A stretch of 8,949 nucleotides of DNA from Planctomycetaceae bacterium (GCA_012965455.1 DTSG01000417.1:1-8949); one strand, 5' to 3'. Positions 1 through 7,183 are shown, numbered from the stretch's first letter. A program made the numbers and translations. Notes: a model not told the origin generated them from the letters alone.

Positions 1-745
1 CGCTAGCAAAAATTCCAATTCCGGAATCGAGATAATCATGGAAGTCTTCGTCTGACGGTGAGAAATATTCATCTAGCGCCTCGGCAACTGATATCCTATC
101 CAATTTCCAATGTCGCGGCGCAGCATCGCATTTATCTTCATGGGCGATAATATAGAGGCTTGAGTTATAGAATACGATCGCCCTCGGAGCAATTCGACGA
201 GTACTCGTTGCGTGCTGTAGTGAGGAATACTCGATGTGACACCAACGATGTTGCAGTACGCAGCGTTCGAGAGTTTTGAGAAACCCCTGGTGGTTTTCAT
301 AGGTTTTAGACGGTGTCCCCGTGATAAACAGGGTTTGACGGCACCGTTGGTAATGCTTCCATACGCTTTCCGGGACTTCCTCCTGCACGCGTTTCCAAAA
401 AGAATTGATTCCCTGTCCGATGAACGTTCCGCTGAGGGGGGCGAGCAGTTCCCGCCCCAGAGAGAGGGCAACGAGTTCAGTGGCGGTCGCTGTAATTGTG
501 TAAGCGTGCTTGGCGTTAGGTCCGAGTTTCCAGACTTTACCGCGCTGAAGTTCCTCGTTAACGATATCGATACCGGCAGATTGTAATGCTTCGATATCAC
601 GGCGTAGCGTCCTGGTGTGCAGAGATGTTAATCCGAGATCCTCTACCAAGCTGTCACGTAGCTCCGCAAGGGTGCTACCAAAACGGGTACGTTCTAGAGC
701 CTGGAGCAATTTGTGCTGTCGAATTAGCTGTTCATTTCGTGCCAC
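1..745 (-). CDS. WYL-domain HTH transcriptional regulator (3' end beyond window)
   Basis: Reading the minus strand from a GTG at 745 gives 248 codons without a stop, running off the left edge. Residues 7-60 look like a winged helix-turn-helix: a recognition-helix-like TRTLRRDIEALQSAG, then a basic wing (LQRGKVWKLGP). Residues about 160-228 match the WYL domain: a strand pair, RRIAPRAIVFYNSSLYIIA, then the typical ending WKLDRISVAEALDEYF. The family binds DNA as a dimer and its WYL fold senses a ligand (nucleotides or nucleic acid in studied cases); the ligand here is unknown. The signature W-Y-L triplet reads L-Y-I. An in-frame TAA lies four codons upstream of the GTG and there is no in-frame ATG, so GTG is the best start; I see no clear Shine-Dalgarno. 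It lies 41 bp after threonine synthase on the same strand with no terminator between, so it may be read through from that gene. Longer open frames on both strands of this stretch (73-600 minus, 236-586 plus) are shadows. The family call is firm; the target is unknown. Confidence 0.86.
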   Translation of the reverse strand, partial: MARNEQLIRQHKLLQALERTRFGSTLAELRDSLVEDLGLTSLHTRTLRRDIEALQSAGIDIVNEELQRGKVWKLGPNAKHAYTITATATELVALSLGRELLAPLSGTFIGQGINSFWKRVQEEVPESVWKHYQRCRQTLFITGTPSKTYENHQGFLKTLERCVLQHRWCHIEYSSLQHATSTRRIAPRAIVFYNSSLYIIAHEDKCDAAPRHWKLDRISVAEALDEYFSPSDEDFHDYLDSGIGIFAS

Positions 746-786
746 GACGATAATCCATTAATCTGTGGTGACCAAGTATGACATTA

Positions 787-2019
787 TTAGATTGTAGACC
801 AATCTATCGGTCGTTTTGAATCAAGCAACGGCAGATTACAGGCGATTGCTTCGGAGTATTTCTGGGAAGCGCCGGTGTTAAAAACGACAATGTTGTCATC
901 CGCCGATATAGTACCGTCGTCCAGACATTGTTCCACCGCGGCGAAACACGCGCCGGTTTCCGGACAGATACTGATACCTTCCGTGGCCGTTGCCCGCAAC
1001 ATCCATGGCGTGATAGACATTTCATCCACCGCGACGGCTGACCCGCCGCTCTGTTTAATCGCATCGAGAATCATGAAGTCACCAACGGCCGCGGGAACGC
1101 GAATCCCGCGAGCAATCGTTTGCGCATTTTGGACAGGGGTCGCGTGCTTCGCGCCGGATTGGTACGCATTGACTATCGGAGAACAACCAGTGCTCTGTAC
1201 GGAGATCATGCGAGGCATCACGGAGGAATCTAGCCAACCCATTTCACGAAGTTCGTTAAAGGCTTTCCACATGCCGATGAGACCTGTTCCACCGCCGGTG
1301 GGATAGAAAATGACATCCGGCAAATTCCAATTGAACTGTTCCGCTAACTCCAACCCCATCGTCTTCTTGCCTTCGATGCGATACGGCTCCTTCAACGTTG
1401 AGAGATCAAACCAACCCATTGGTTCTTTTCCATCGTTAACAATCCTGCCACAATCGTTGATTAAGCCGTTTACGAGAAACGCGTGAGCACCTGCGGCGGA
1501 CGCTTCGTATTGGTTAATAATGGGGGTGTCTTGAGGCATAAATACATAGCATTGCATTCCCGCGCGGGCCGCGTAGGCCGCGGCGGCGCCACCGGCGTTG
1601 CCGGCTGTCGGTAGGGCAACGGTTTCAATTCCAAAGTGATTCGCCATCGTAATGGCCAGTGCCATTCCACGACTCTTAAAGCTGCCTGTGGGAAGTTGTG
1701 ATTCATCTTTGACGTTGAGGTTACTCAGACCCATCTTTGCTCCGAGCCTTGGGCAGGGGAGGACGGGTGTCATGCCCTCACCGAGTGATACTATCTTCGT
1801 GGGGTCATACGCAGGCAACAACTCTGCGTAACGCCAAATCGTGGTGGGTCGGCTCAGCAAATCTTGTTTCGTCATTGTGCGGGTCACCGCCTCAAGGTCA
1901 TATCGTACCCAGATTGGCCGGTCATTATGAAGCGTGTGGATAGTTTGCGGGGGTAGGCGTTCGCCGTCAATGGCGCCCTCTAGGTGTGACACAAAATTAG
2001 TGGTCATCGTCGCGGTCAT
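787..2019 (-). CDS. thrC: threonine synthase (PLP-dependent, fold type II)
   Basis: Threonine synthase converts O-phosphohomoserine and water to threonine and phosphate in the cytoplasm, the last step of threonine synthesis. The 410-residue length fits the short bacterial/archaeal class. The PLP lysine is K115 in TGSFKSRG (residues 111-118), preceded by the conserved NVKDESQLP. PTAGNAGGAAAAYAARAG (137-154) forms the substrate/cofactor loop, and TGGGTG (241-246) is the PLP-phosphate glycine loop. PETG (353-356) and FNTGASQKYSE (380-390) are characteristic of threonine synthase rather than threonine dehydratase. The N-terminus aligns with the family pattern ending in VRYDLEAV, but the Cys pairs that usually form a zinc ribbon there are missing. 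Start ATG at 2019 is supported by AAGGA five bases upstream (2025-2029 on the minus strand); another Met four codons later (2007) is less well placed. It lies 59 bp after the transporter and 41 bp before the WYL regulator. A paralogue of the same fold, such as cysteate synthase, is a less likely alternative. Confidence 0.92.
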   Translation of the reverse strand: MTATMTTNFVSHLEGAIDGERLPPQTIHTLHNDRPIWVRYDLEAVTRTMTKQDLLSRPTTIWRYAELLPAYDPTKIVSLGEGMTPVLPCPRLGAKMGLSNLNVKDESQLPTGSFKSRGMALAITMANHFGIETVALPTAGNAGGAAAAYAARAGMQCYVFMPQDTPIINQYEASAAGAHAFLVNGLINDCGRIVNDGKEPMGWFDLSTLKEPYRIEGKKTMGLELAEQFNWNLPDVIFYPTGGGTGLIGMWKAFNELREMGWLDSSVMPRMISVQSTGCSPIVNAYQSGAKHATPVQNAQTIARGIRVPAAVGDFMILDAIKQSGGSAVAVDEMSITPWMLRATATEGISICPETGACFAAVEQCLDDGTISADDNIVVFNTGASQKYSEAIACNLPLLDSKRPIDWSTI

Positions 2020-2024
2020 GATGG

Positions 2025-2029
2025 TCCTT
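2025..2029 (-). promoter_or_regulatory. ribosome binding site of threonine synthase
   Basis: AAGGA on the minus strand with a 5-nt spacer to the ATG at 2019. It favours this start over the in-frame Met at 2007. Confidence 0.6.
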
Positions 2030-2078
2030 AATTGGGTGGGACAAAGTTGTCGATGGTGGCTGGCTTTCGGGTTGTCAA

Positions 2079-3971
2079 TTAGCCGAGGAAGCTTGCGACC
2101 TTGGTGTAGGCAGCGAACACACCGGCGATGAGTAGGCCAATCGCTGAAACGATGAGTAGAATATCAGATTTGCGGGTCGGTTTAAGGCGTTCGTCGCAAT
2201 ATTTATAGCGGAAATAAATGGCAGCACCACCGAGCATCGGCAGCATAATGGATTGCATAACACCGCTCATGATAATAGCGACTACTGGTTTTACGCCCAT
2301 GATATAAGTTATGCCACAAACGGCAGGCAAGATTGCACACATCCATTTAACACTGCGTCGATAGGAATCGTCAGTATCTTTTATCCAGCCGAGTGTCCGT
2401 AGGACGTCGGATAGCATACGGGCATTGCCCGCGCTGGCAACGAAAAATGTTGAATACAGTACCGCGATAGCACCAAACAAGAAGACAAATTGCGCTGTGG
2501 GGCCAAAGACTGGGCGGTACATAACGCTGAGTGAGCGAACCATATCGTCCCCTGCGGGTATTAGATGGATACGCCCTAGAATAGCGGCCCCTAGTAGAAA
2601 GAACGATACTGTGGCGAACGTATAAACTGCAGCGGAGCACCAAGCATCCCACCTCATAACGCGGATCCAGCCGCGGGCGCGATTAGCCCAATCTTCACTT
2701 TGGTCGCGGACACCGGTGAAGCTGGCGTAGCCGTGTTCCATGCACCAATACGGATAAGCAATGAGTTCTGCTGCCCCAACGCCGATAATTCCAAATGTCG
2801 CTAACGCAAAGCCCAAGCTCTCCGTCCACTCTCCCGGGCCCAGTCCGAAACTGAGACCTTCTTTGATATCCGCCCATTGAATTTTCCAAGCGATTGCGGA
2901 ATCCATGGTTTGCAAGCCGAAAACATTCGCAATGGTGACCAAGGTAAACAACGCGACCATAACAGTCGAAAATGTTTGGATAAATGTGTAACGACCAATG
3001 ACTAACAGAGCCATCGTTACAATTGTTAATCCAGCGGCGTACCAATTGTGGTCGTTCGAGGCATGAATTGCGGGCCGAGTAAATGCGTCAGTGTAGTATT
3101 GAATGAACGACGCTATCGTTGCTTGGTGTTGCGTAATTTCATCCTCAGTATTAGCGCGGAGATAGGCGTCGGTGGACAACGATAACTCCGTGCGCAGGCC
3201 AACAATCTTGGGCGACTCTGCCGAAATCGTGTTTCCAAATTGAATTCCGGACAACTGTTTCGTTAGTCGGCGTAAGCGGGGGTCGGGCAGCAATTGTTCG
3301 ACTATACAGCGTTCCGCCAGTGATAAATCAGATGCCAACAAAGGTTTCAACAGGAGTCGGGCGTTTTCGGGATTGGGCAAAGCTTCGTCATCGACGGCCG
3401 TAAGTTTTGCGAAGGCACTTGCCGAGGCTATTTCGGTATCAATAATTTGCTGTTGTAGTGTTTTACGCGTTACGGGGTCCGTCGTGATGGAGTGCTGTGC
3501 TCGTGTAACTTCCAATACAGTTTCCGCCTCGCGATATGCGTTATGTTCGATGCCATATTCGGTAATGGGCATAGAAATGGACAGCGCCTGTCCAACGCCG
3601 CCGACGATGCCTCCAAGTTGGCCCATGATAAAAATAAACATGACGAACCAATACCAAATAAACCAATTGCCACGTCCAAGTCGTGGACCAGGTAGCTTGG
3701 AAAGGCCTTTGATGGAGGTGACGCCCGTCGTGATCGTGTAACGGCCAAGTTCAATTTGCACGAATACCTTAATCAGACATCCTATGACGATTAACCAAAG
3801 CAGCGAAAAACCACCTTTTGCGCCAGTCGTCGTAGTGGCAATAAGTTCACCGGAGCCGACGATTGACCCGGCAATGATCAAGCCAGGACCAAGTTTACTA
3901 AGGATGCCGCGAATTGAAGTGGGAGGCGTCTCCACGGCAGCATTAGGGTCTCTAGTGTCGAGTTCAGTCAT
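2079..3971 (-). CDS. divergent Nramp-superfamily membrane transporter with large TM3-TM4 insertion
   Basis: A 630-residue inner-membrane protein with about 11 hydrophobic segments (near 29-47, 54-75, 103-135, 310-328, 333-353, 385-408, 445-465, 488-512, 540-560, 562-585, 603-622), the Nramp (LeuT-fold) pattern. TM1 opens with the family's LGPGLIIAGSIV. Exactly where classical Nramps carry DPGN there is GSGE (39-42), and where TM6 should carry MPHN there is GAAE (399-402). The Asp, Asn and Met ligands for Mn/Fe are therefore absent, with a glutamate in place of each Asn. Substrate cannot be assumed to be Mn or Fe; a different cation or another solute is possible. Residues about 138-308 are a hydrophilic, mostly helical-looking insertion after TM3, absent from typical 400-450-residue Nramps and predicted periplasmic if the N-terminus is cytoplasmic. 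Start ATG at 3971 has GGAG five bases upstream. Threonine synthase follows after 59 bp, so the two are probably co-transcribed. Superfamily call confident, substrate unknown. Confidence 0.88.
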   Translation of the reverse strand: MTELDTRDPNAAVETPPTSIRGILSKLGPGLIIAGSIVGSGELIATTTTGAKGGFSLLWLIVIGCLIKVFVQIELGRYTITTGVTSIKGLSKLPGPRLGRGNWFIWYWFVMFIFIMGQLGGIVGGVGQALSISMPITEYGIEHNAYREAETVLEVTRAQHSITTDPVTRKTLQQQIIDTEIASASAFAKLTAVDDEALPNPENARLLLKPLLASDLSLAERCIVEQLLPDPRLRRLTKQLSGIQFGNTISAESPKIVGLRTELSLSTDAYLRANTEDEITQHQATIASFIQYYTDAFTRPAIHASNDHNWYAAGLTIVTMALLVIGRYTFIQTFSTVMVALFTLVTIANVFGLQTMDSAIAWKIQWADIKEGLSFGLGPGEWTESLGFALATFGIIGVGAAELIAYPYWCMEHGYASFTGVRDQSEDWANRARGWIRVMRWDAWCSAAVYTFATVSFFLLGAAILGRIHLIPAGDDMVRSLSVMYRPVFGPTAQFVFLFGAIAVLYSTFFVASAGNARMLSDVLRTLGWIKDTDDSYRRSVKWMCAILPAVCGITYIMGVKPVVAIIMSGVMQSIMLPMLGGAAIYFRYKYCDERLKPTRKSDILLIVSAIGLLIAGVFAAYTKVASFLG

Positions 3972-4174
3972 TGTTGCTCCGGATGGAGTTATCGGGTGGT
4001 AACAGATGACTTAACGGAATTTAGTCACGTGCCGAATAACGTAATGTCCTATCAGCATAACAGCTTGCACAGCGAGTTTCATGCCCTGACTACGGAATTT
4101 TATCCAACACCATTTAGGCCAGCGAGCAGGGAGTTGCTCGACTGGTCACTCGCACCCCACAGGGAAACCGTAGG
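3972..4174. other. 203-bp intergenic region upstream of the transporter gene
   Basis: No gene is convincing here. A 60-codon plus-strand open frame (3996-4178) has no recognisable features. The region holds the hairpin at 4117-4147 and the GGAG ribosome site of the transporter (3977-3980, minus strand). It is the longest gap among the leftward genes and the likeliest place for a promoter serving transporter, threonine synthase and WYL regulator, but I could not pick out a clear -35/-10 pair. Confidence 0.4.
4117..4147. other. imperfect inverted repeat / hairpin between lipoprotein and transporter genes
   Basis: CGAGCA (4123-4128) pairs with TGCTCG (4135-4140) around a 6-nt loop. After one bulged base (A4141), CCAG (4119-4122) pairs with CTGG (4142-4145), giving about ten base pairs. 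It lies 30-58 nt past the stop of the small lipoprotein gene and about 150 nt before the transporter start. Neither strand has a T-run after it, so it is not a classical intrinsic terminator; it could be an mRNA 3'-end stabiliser, a U-less terminator or a protein site. Confidence 0.4.
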
Positions 4175-4471
4175 CTAGGGAATTATCGGAGAATGCTTGA
4201 GCCGTTCTAGCGGTCGTGGGTTTTTGAAGAGCGACGGTACCACGGGTGTAGCTATGGCAGATTCCGTCTCGGCTGAAAGCTCGGCCTTGTTGAGATCAAA
4301 CGCGCTATTAGCGCGACCGAGTGACGGGTGTTCGCGTTGCACGATTCCGCCTAGCACTTCATAGGTATCATCGGCGGGAATGACGGGTAACGAACAGCCT
4401 AGACAAAAACACAGCAGGCCGGCTACTGTTGATCTAAGCACTAGTTTGGCATGACTGCGTACGGTGAACAT
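4175..4471 (-). CDS. small putative lipoprotein, function unknown
   Basis: A 98-residue product not recognised as any family. The N-terminus has basic residues (R5, H7, K9, R13), then a hydrophobic stretch (STVAGLLCFCLGC) ending in a lipobox-like CLGC with the acceptor cysteine at 26. The residue at -3 is Cys rather than the usual Leu/Val/Ile, so the box is imperfect; cleavage by signal peptidase I near the same place is an alternative. The mature part (about 72 residues) is polar and proline-containing (TPVVPSLFKNPRP) with no predicted membrane segment, suggesting a flexible envelope-anchored protein. The start is supported by GGAG at 4479-4482 on the minus strand, seven bases before ATG. 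It lies 87 bp after the HAD phosphatase and 203 bp before the transporter. Supported as a gene by start signal and signal sequence; function open. Confidence 0.6.
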   Translation of the reverse strand: MFTVRSHAKLVLRSTVAGLLCFCLGCSLPVIPADDTYEVLGGIVQREHPSLGRANSAFDLNKAELSAETESAIATPVVPSLFKNPRPLERLKHSPIIP

Positions 4472-4558
4472 TTACTAACTCCATCTCGATTTCCAATGCT
4501 GTAGAAATCGGACGAGTGCGGCAGCTTGTTTAACATAAAAGTGCAATTTGTATAAATT

Positions 4559-5248
4559 TTAAAGACCTAAAGCGGTCAAAATCCCCGGGTCAGAGAGTGT
4601 ATCCGCGATTAGATCGACATTTTCATAACTTTGGCCCATATTATGCGACGCAGGAACGGCAACGGTAAATGCTCCTGCGGCTATTGCAGCGCGACAGCCA
4701 TTTTCACTGTCCTCTAAGACTAACATTGTAGACGGGTCAATTTTTAGCAATTCTGCTACCTTAAGATAGGCATCTGGCGCGGGTTTGCCGTTTTCAATCT
4801 GGTCTCCGCCAAAAATTAATTCAAATTCGTTTAGGTATCCAAAACGGTCTATCAAGTTAGTCGCATAATCGGCACTGCTCGACGTACAGATCGCGCGGGG
4901 GATATTCTCCTGTTTAAGACGCTGTAGTAATTCTTCAAATCCAGGCATGAAAGCCAATATGGAATCCAACACGCAATCGAAATGCTGGTCTAGTTGCGCT
5001 CTGATTTCGATAACACTATCTGTAAGTGAATGGTAGTCTTTGAGTATTTGAGTTGAGACATCGCTAGGCTGTCCCATGATCTGCCCAACGACTTCTGGTG
5101 TTTGTTTTTTTCCTAGCGGTGCAAGTAGTTGGTTGGTGGCCTCGAGGAAGATCTCTTCTGTATTGAAGATCAACCCGTCAAGGTCAAAAACAACAGTCGT
5201 TGGTTTCGGGCGGGTAATTTGGGAATGTGTAGAGGGGGTGTCGTTCAC
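4559..5248 (-). CDS. HAD-superfamily phosphatase / phosphoglucomutase-like hydrolase
   Basis: A 229-residue cytoplasmic hydrolase of the HAD subfamily I (beta-phosphoglucomutase/phosphoglycolate phosphatase-like). Motif I is FDLDGLIFNTEE, with nucleophile D22 and acid/base D24. A helical cap follows (about 30-95). Motif II is AICTSSS (119-125), motif III K155 in NGKPAPDAY, and motif IV LVLEDSENG with E179/D180 for Mg2+. Members dephosphorylate small phosphorylated metabolites or isomerise sugar phosphates; the substrate cannot be told from sequence. The start is a GTG whose last two bases, with the next A, form the TGA stop of the upstream DUF885 gene (4-nt overlap GTGA), indicating translational coupling. 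No strong Shine-Dalgarno precedes it, which fits re-initiation. Length is normal and all four motifs are intact, so it should be active. Confidence 0.92.
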   Translation of the reverse strand: MNDTPSTHSQITRPKPTTVVFDLDGLIFNTEEIFLEATNQLLAPLGKKQTPEVVGQIMGQPSDVSTQILKDYHSLTDSVIEIRAQLDQHFDCVLDSILAFMPGFEELLQRLKQENIPRAICTSSSADYATNLIDRFGYLNEFELIFGGDQIENGKPAPDAYLKVAELLKIDPSTMLVLEDSENGCRAAIAAGAFTVAVPASHNMGQSYENVDLIADTLSDPGILTALGL

Positions 5249-7011
5249 GGTGTCCGGTCTTCTATGAATGTCTCAATGTTTGATTCTAGGATAGGTAGGG
5301 GCACAGCACCGTGGCGGAGAACAGCGTCGTGGAACTCCCGTATATCAAAATGAGCGCCAAGTTGGATGGAAGCTCGCTCACGAAGTTCACGGATCTTGAG
5401 TTCCCCCATCTTATAAGCTAGTGCCTGCCCTGGCCAAGCTATGTAGCGATCAACCTCGGCAACGATATTGTGCCTCGAAAGCGACGTGTTCTCGATCATG
5501 TAGTCAATTGCTTGTTTGCGAGTCCACCCTTGGTAGTGAATGCCGGTATCCACCACGAGGCGGCAGGCACGCCACATCTCGTAACTAAGACGACCAAAGT
5601 TGCTGTAAGGATCCGTGTAGAAGCCAACTTCCAACCCGAGTCTCTCGGCGTACAAGGCCCAACCTTCAACGAACGCCGTAAAGCCACTGTATTTCCGAAA
5701 CAGTGGAAGATCCGTGAGTTCTTGCTGTAACGCTATTTGTAAATGGTGTCCAGGCACGGCTTCGTGCAGGCTCAATGCTTCTAATTCATACAAAGGACGG
5801 CTTTTGAGATTATAAGTATTGAGGAAATATTGGCCAGCGAGTTTTCCGCTGGCCGGCGGCGGCTGGTAGTAAGCGGTCGTAGTTTTGGGTGCGATATATG
5901 CTGGAATTACCTTGAGCCCGTAAGGGTTTCGTGGCAGATTGAGGAAGAGTTTCGGCAATTCACCATCCATTCGTTTAAGTATGTAGGCAGTTTCCTTCAA
6001 ATAATCCTCAGCGTTGGTCGGATAAAATTTAGGATCCGTACGGAGGAATTGAAGGAAATCTGCGAAGTCGCCGTCAAATTCAACCTGGTCAATAACCTTG
6101 AGCATCTCGCTTTTAATACGGGCAACCTCAGTTAATCCAACCTGATGCACCTCGTCTGGAGATATTTCAAGTGTGGTAAAGTGTCGAACCCGATAGCGAT
6201 AAAACTCACGACCGTTGGGCAATGCGGATGCCCCAATCGTCCCTCTAGCCGCAGGAATATATATGCGTTGCATGAAGTCATGGAAGCGTTTATAGGCGGG
6301 GACAACGGTGCTCGTAATGCTAAACATTGCTCGCTCCTGTAATTGATCTTTTTCGGCGTCGGTCAGGGCCTGCGAAAAATTACGAAATGGCGAATACAAT
6401 AGGCTCCTTGTCGCGTCCTGTACGATGTGCGCGGATATCGTTTCCTCATAGCCTTGTAGCACGACCGATGGCAACACGTTACCCGTTGAAATCCCTTCCG
6501 TTAGCAGCGCGATATGCTGGTCGGTATATACACCAAATTTGTCCAGTCGATCGAGATAGTCACGATAATCTTGAACTGTCTTAAATGGTAGGGACTTATG
6601 TAGTTCTGCGAACTGCATATGGAACCCTGAGCGATTCGAAATAGGGATTAAATAGGTTTTGTATTTGAATTCGAGAGAATCGTCGATCAACAACCGCTTC
6701 AATATAGCTAGATTCGTTTGGTTGGCTGTGGAAAGTCGGGAGGAGTCGATTTCGGATAATTTAGACAATATACGGGCGGAGTCTTTAGCAAGTTTCAGTT
6801 GCTGCGACAGGGAGACATCGGGAAGTTGATTAGCGCTTTTCTTGTCGCCAAGGGAGGCCGCTAGAAATGGATTTACTGCCAGCGTCTGCTGCCAGTGCGC
6901 TTCGACAAGCTTCTCAAACGCGACATCCGTACGAGTTGTGTCGGACGCGTGAGCAGCGCAGGAAAATAGAGTTAGCACACAAAGCATATGTAATTTAGCA
7001 GGGAGAACCAT
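5245..7011 (-). CDS. exported DUF885 family protein, putative zinc metallopeptidase
   Basis: A 588-residue protein matching the DUF885 family. Residues 1-22 form a signal peptide (basic K6, hydrophobic core, cleavage after AHA), so it likely acts in the periplasm. The family core is intact: LSLHEAVPGHHLQ (413-425) supplies a gluzincin-like site (H416, E417, H422/H423), and FVEGWALYAERLG (447-459) offers E449 as a likely third ligand. Conserved ends such as DRYIAWPGQALAYKMGE (521-537) also fit. DUF885 proteins are viewed as zinc peptidases of largely uncharacterised substrate; activity here is inference. The ATG at 7011 lacks a good Shine-Dalgarno, but a start at Met9 would leave too short a signal peptide. 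The gene opens the leftward block, is divergent from the folate cyclo-ligase and overlaps the HAD phosphatase by 4 nt. A full-length, undamaged gene. Confidence 0.92.
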   Translation of the reverse strand: MVLPAKLHMLCVLTLFSCAAHASDTTRTDVAFEKLVEAHWQQTLAVNPFLAASLGDKKSANQLPDVSLSQQLKLAKDSARILSKLSEIDSSRLSTANQTNLAILKRLLIDDSLEFKYKTYLIPISNRSGFHMQFAELHKSLPFKTVQDYRDYLDRLDKFGVYTDQHIALLTEGISTGNVLPSVVLQGYEETISAHIVQDATRSLLYSPFRNFSQALTDAEKDQLQERAMFSITSTVVPAYKRFHDFMQRIYIPAARGTIGASALPNGREFYRYRVRHFTTLEISPDEVHQVGLTEVARIKSEMLKVIDQVEFDGDFADFLQFLRTDPKFYPTNAEDYLKETAYILKRMDGELPKLFLNLPRNPYGLKVIPAYIAPKTTTAYYQPPPASGKLAGQYFLNTYNLKSRPLYELEALSLHEAVPGHHLQIALQQELTDLPLFRKYSGFTAFVEGWALYAERLGLEVGFYTDPYSNFGRLSYEMWRACRLVVDTGIHYQGWTRKQAIDYMIENTSLSRHNIVAEVDRYIAWPGQALAYKMGELKIRELRERASIQLGAHFDIREFHDAVLRHGAVPLPILESNIETFIEDRTP

Positions 7012-7051
7012 GTGTAAGTCGCGCCTAGAGTTATTGTTTTTTAATAGCAGA

Positions 7052-7079
7052 TTGAATATTCATCCATGTTTGTTATAAC
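7052..7079 (+). promoter_or_regulatory. candidate sigma-70-type promoter of the cyclo-ligase gene
   Basis: TTGAAT (4 of 6 to TTGACA) and TATAAC (5 of 6 to TATAAT) are separated by 16 nt, upstream of the cyclo-ligase/Ftr pair. This is a consensus match only; planctomycete promoters can deviate from this pattern. Confidence 0.35.
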
Positions 7080-7100
7080 GTAGCAGATACTAGCCGACTC

Positions 7101-7124
7101 TTCATCCACACGCAAGGATGTGAA
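7101..7124. promoter_or_regulatory. imperfect inverted repeat in the cyclo-ligase leader
   Basis: TTCATCC (7101-7107) and GGATG-T-GAA (7116-7124) are complementary over seven pairs with one bulged T and an 8-nt loop. It lies just after the candidate transcription start and could be an operator or a leader hairpin. Confidence 0.3.
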
Positions 7125-7171
7125 TGCGCTACACTGAAGATATATAGAAACATGCGAACCGTAAGTGGAAT

Positions 7172-7176
7172 GGAGG
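7172..7176 (+). promoter_or_regulatory. ribosome binding site of the cyclo-ligase gene
   Basis: A perfect GGAGG with a 7-nt spacer to the ATG at 7184, fixing the start of this gene. Confidence 0.85.
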
Positions 7177-7183
7177 CCGATTA

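Larger units (their letters stand above)
7012..7183. promoter_or_regulatory. divergent promoter region between DUF885 and cyclo-ligase genes
   Basis: This 172-bp gap lies between two divergent starts, so it must hold signals for both directions. Rightward, the candidate is TTGAAT (7052-7057), a 16-nt spacer and TATAAC (7074-7079), which would give a leader of about 100 nt. I see no equally good pair for the leftward gene; its 5' side is T/A-rich (about 7034-7046). Confidence 0.5.

Noticed and set aside
236..586. 116-codon plus-strand open frame
   Set aside because: It is antisense to the WYL regulator, shows no recognisable motif and has no ribosome site.
73..600. 175-codon minus-strand open frame
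   Set aside because: Composition is rich in Ser/Arg/Pro with no domain; it lies in a different frame from the WYL regulator, whose HTH and WYL features are clear across the same bases.
2070..2076. A TTGACA-like -35 box on the minus strand just before threonine synthase
   Set aside because: No -10 element at suitable spacing follows, and the gene is close enough to the transporter for read-through.
3373..3741. 122-codon plus-strand open frame
   Set aside because: Antisense to the transporter insertion and TM3; its Ser/Cys/Pro-rich product has no family features.
3996..4178. 60-codon plus-strand open frame in the gap before the transporter
   Set aside because: No Shine-Dalgarno, no motif, and it runs across the hairpin and into the end of the lipoprotein gene on the other strand.
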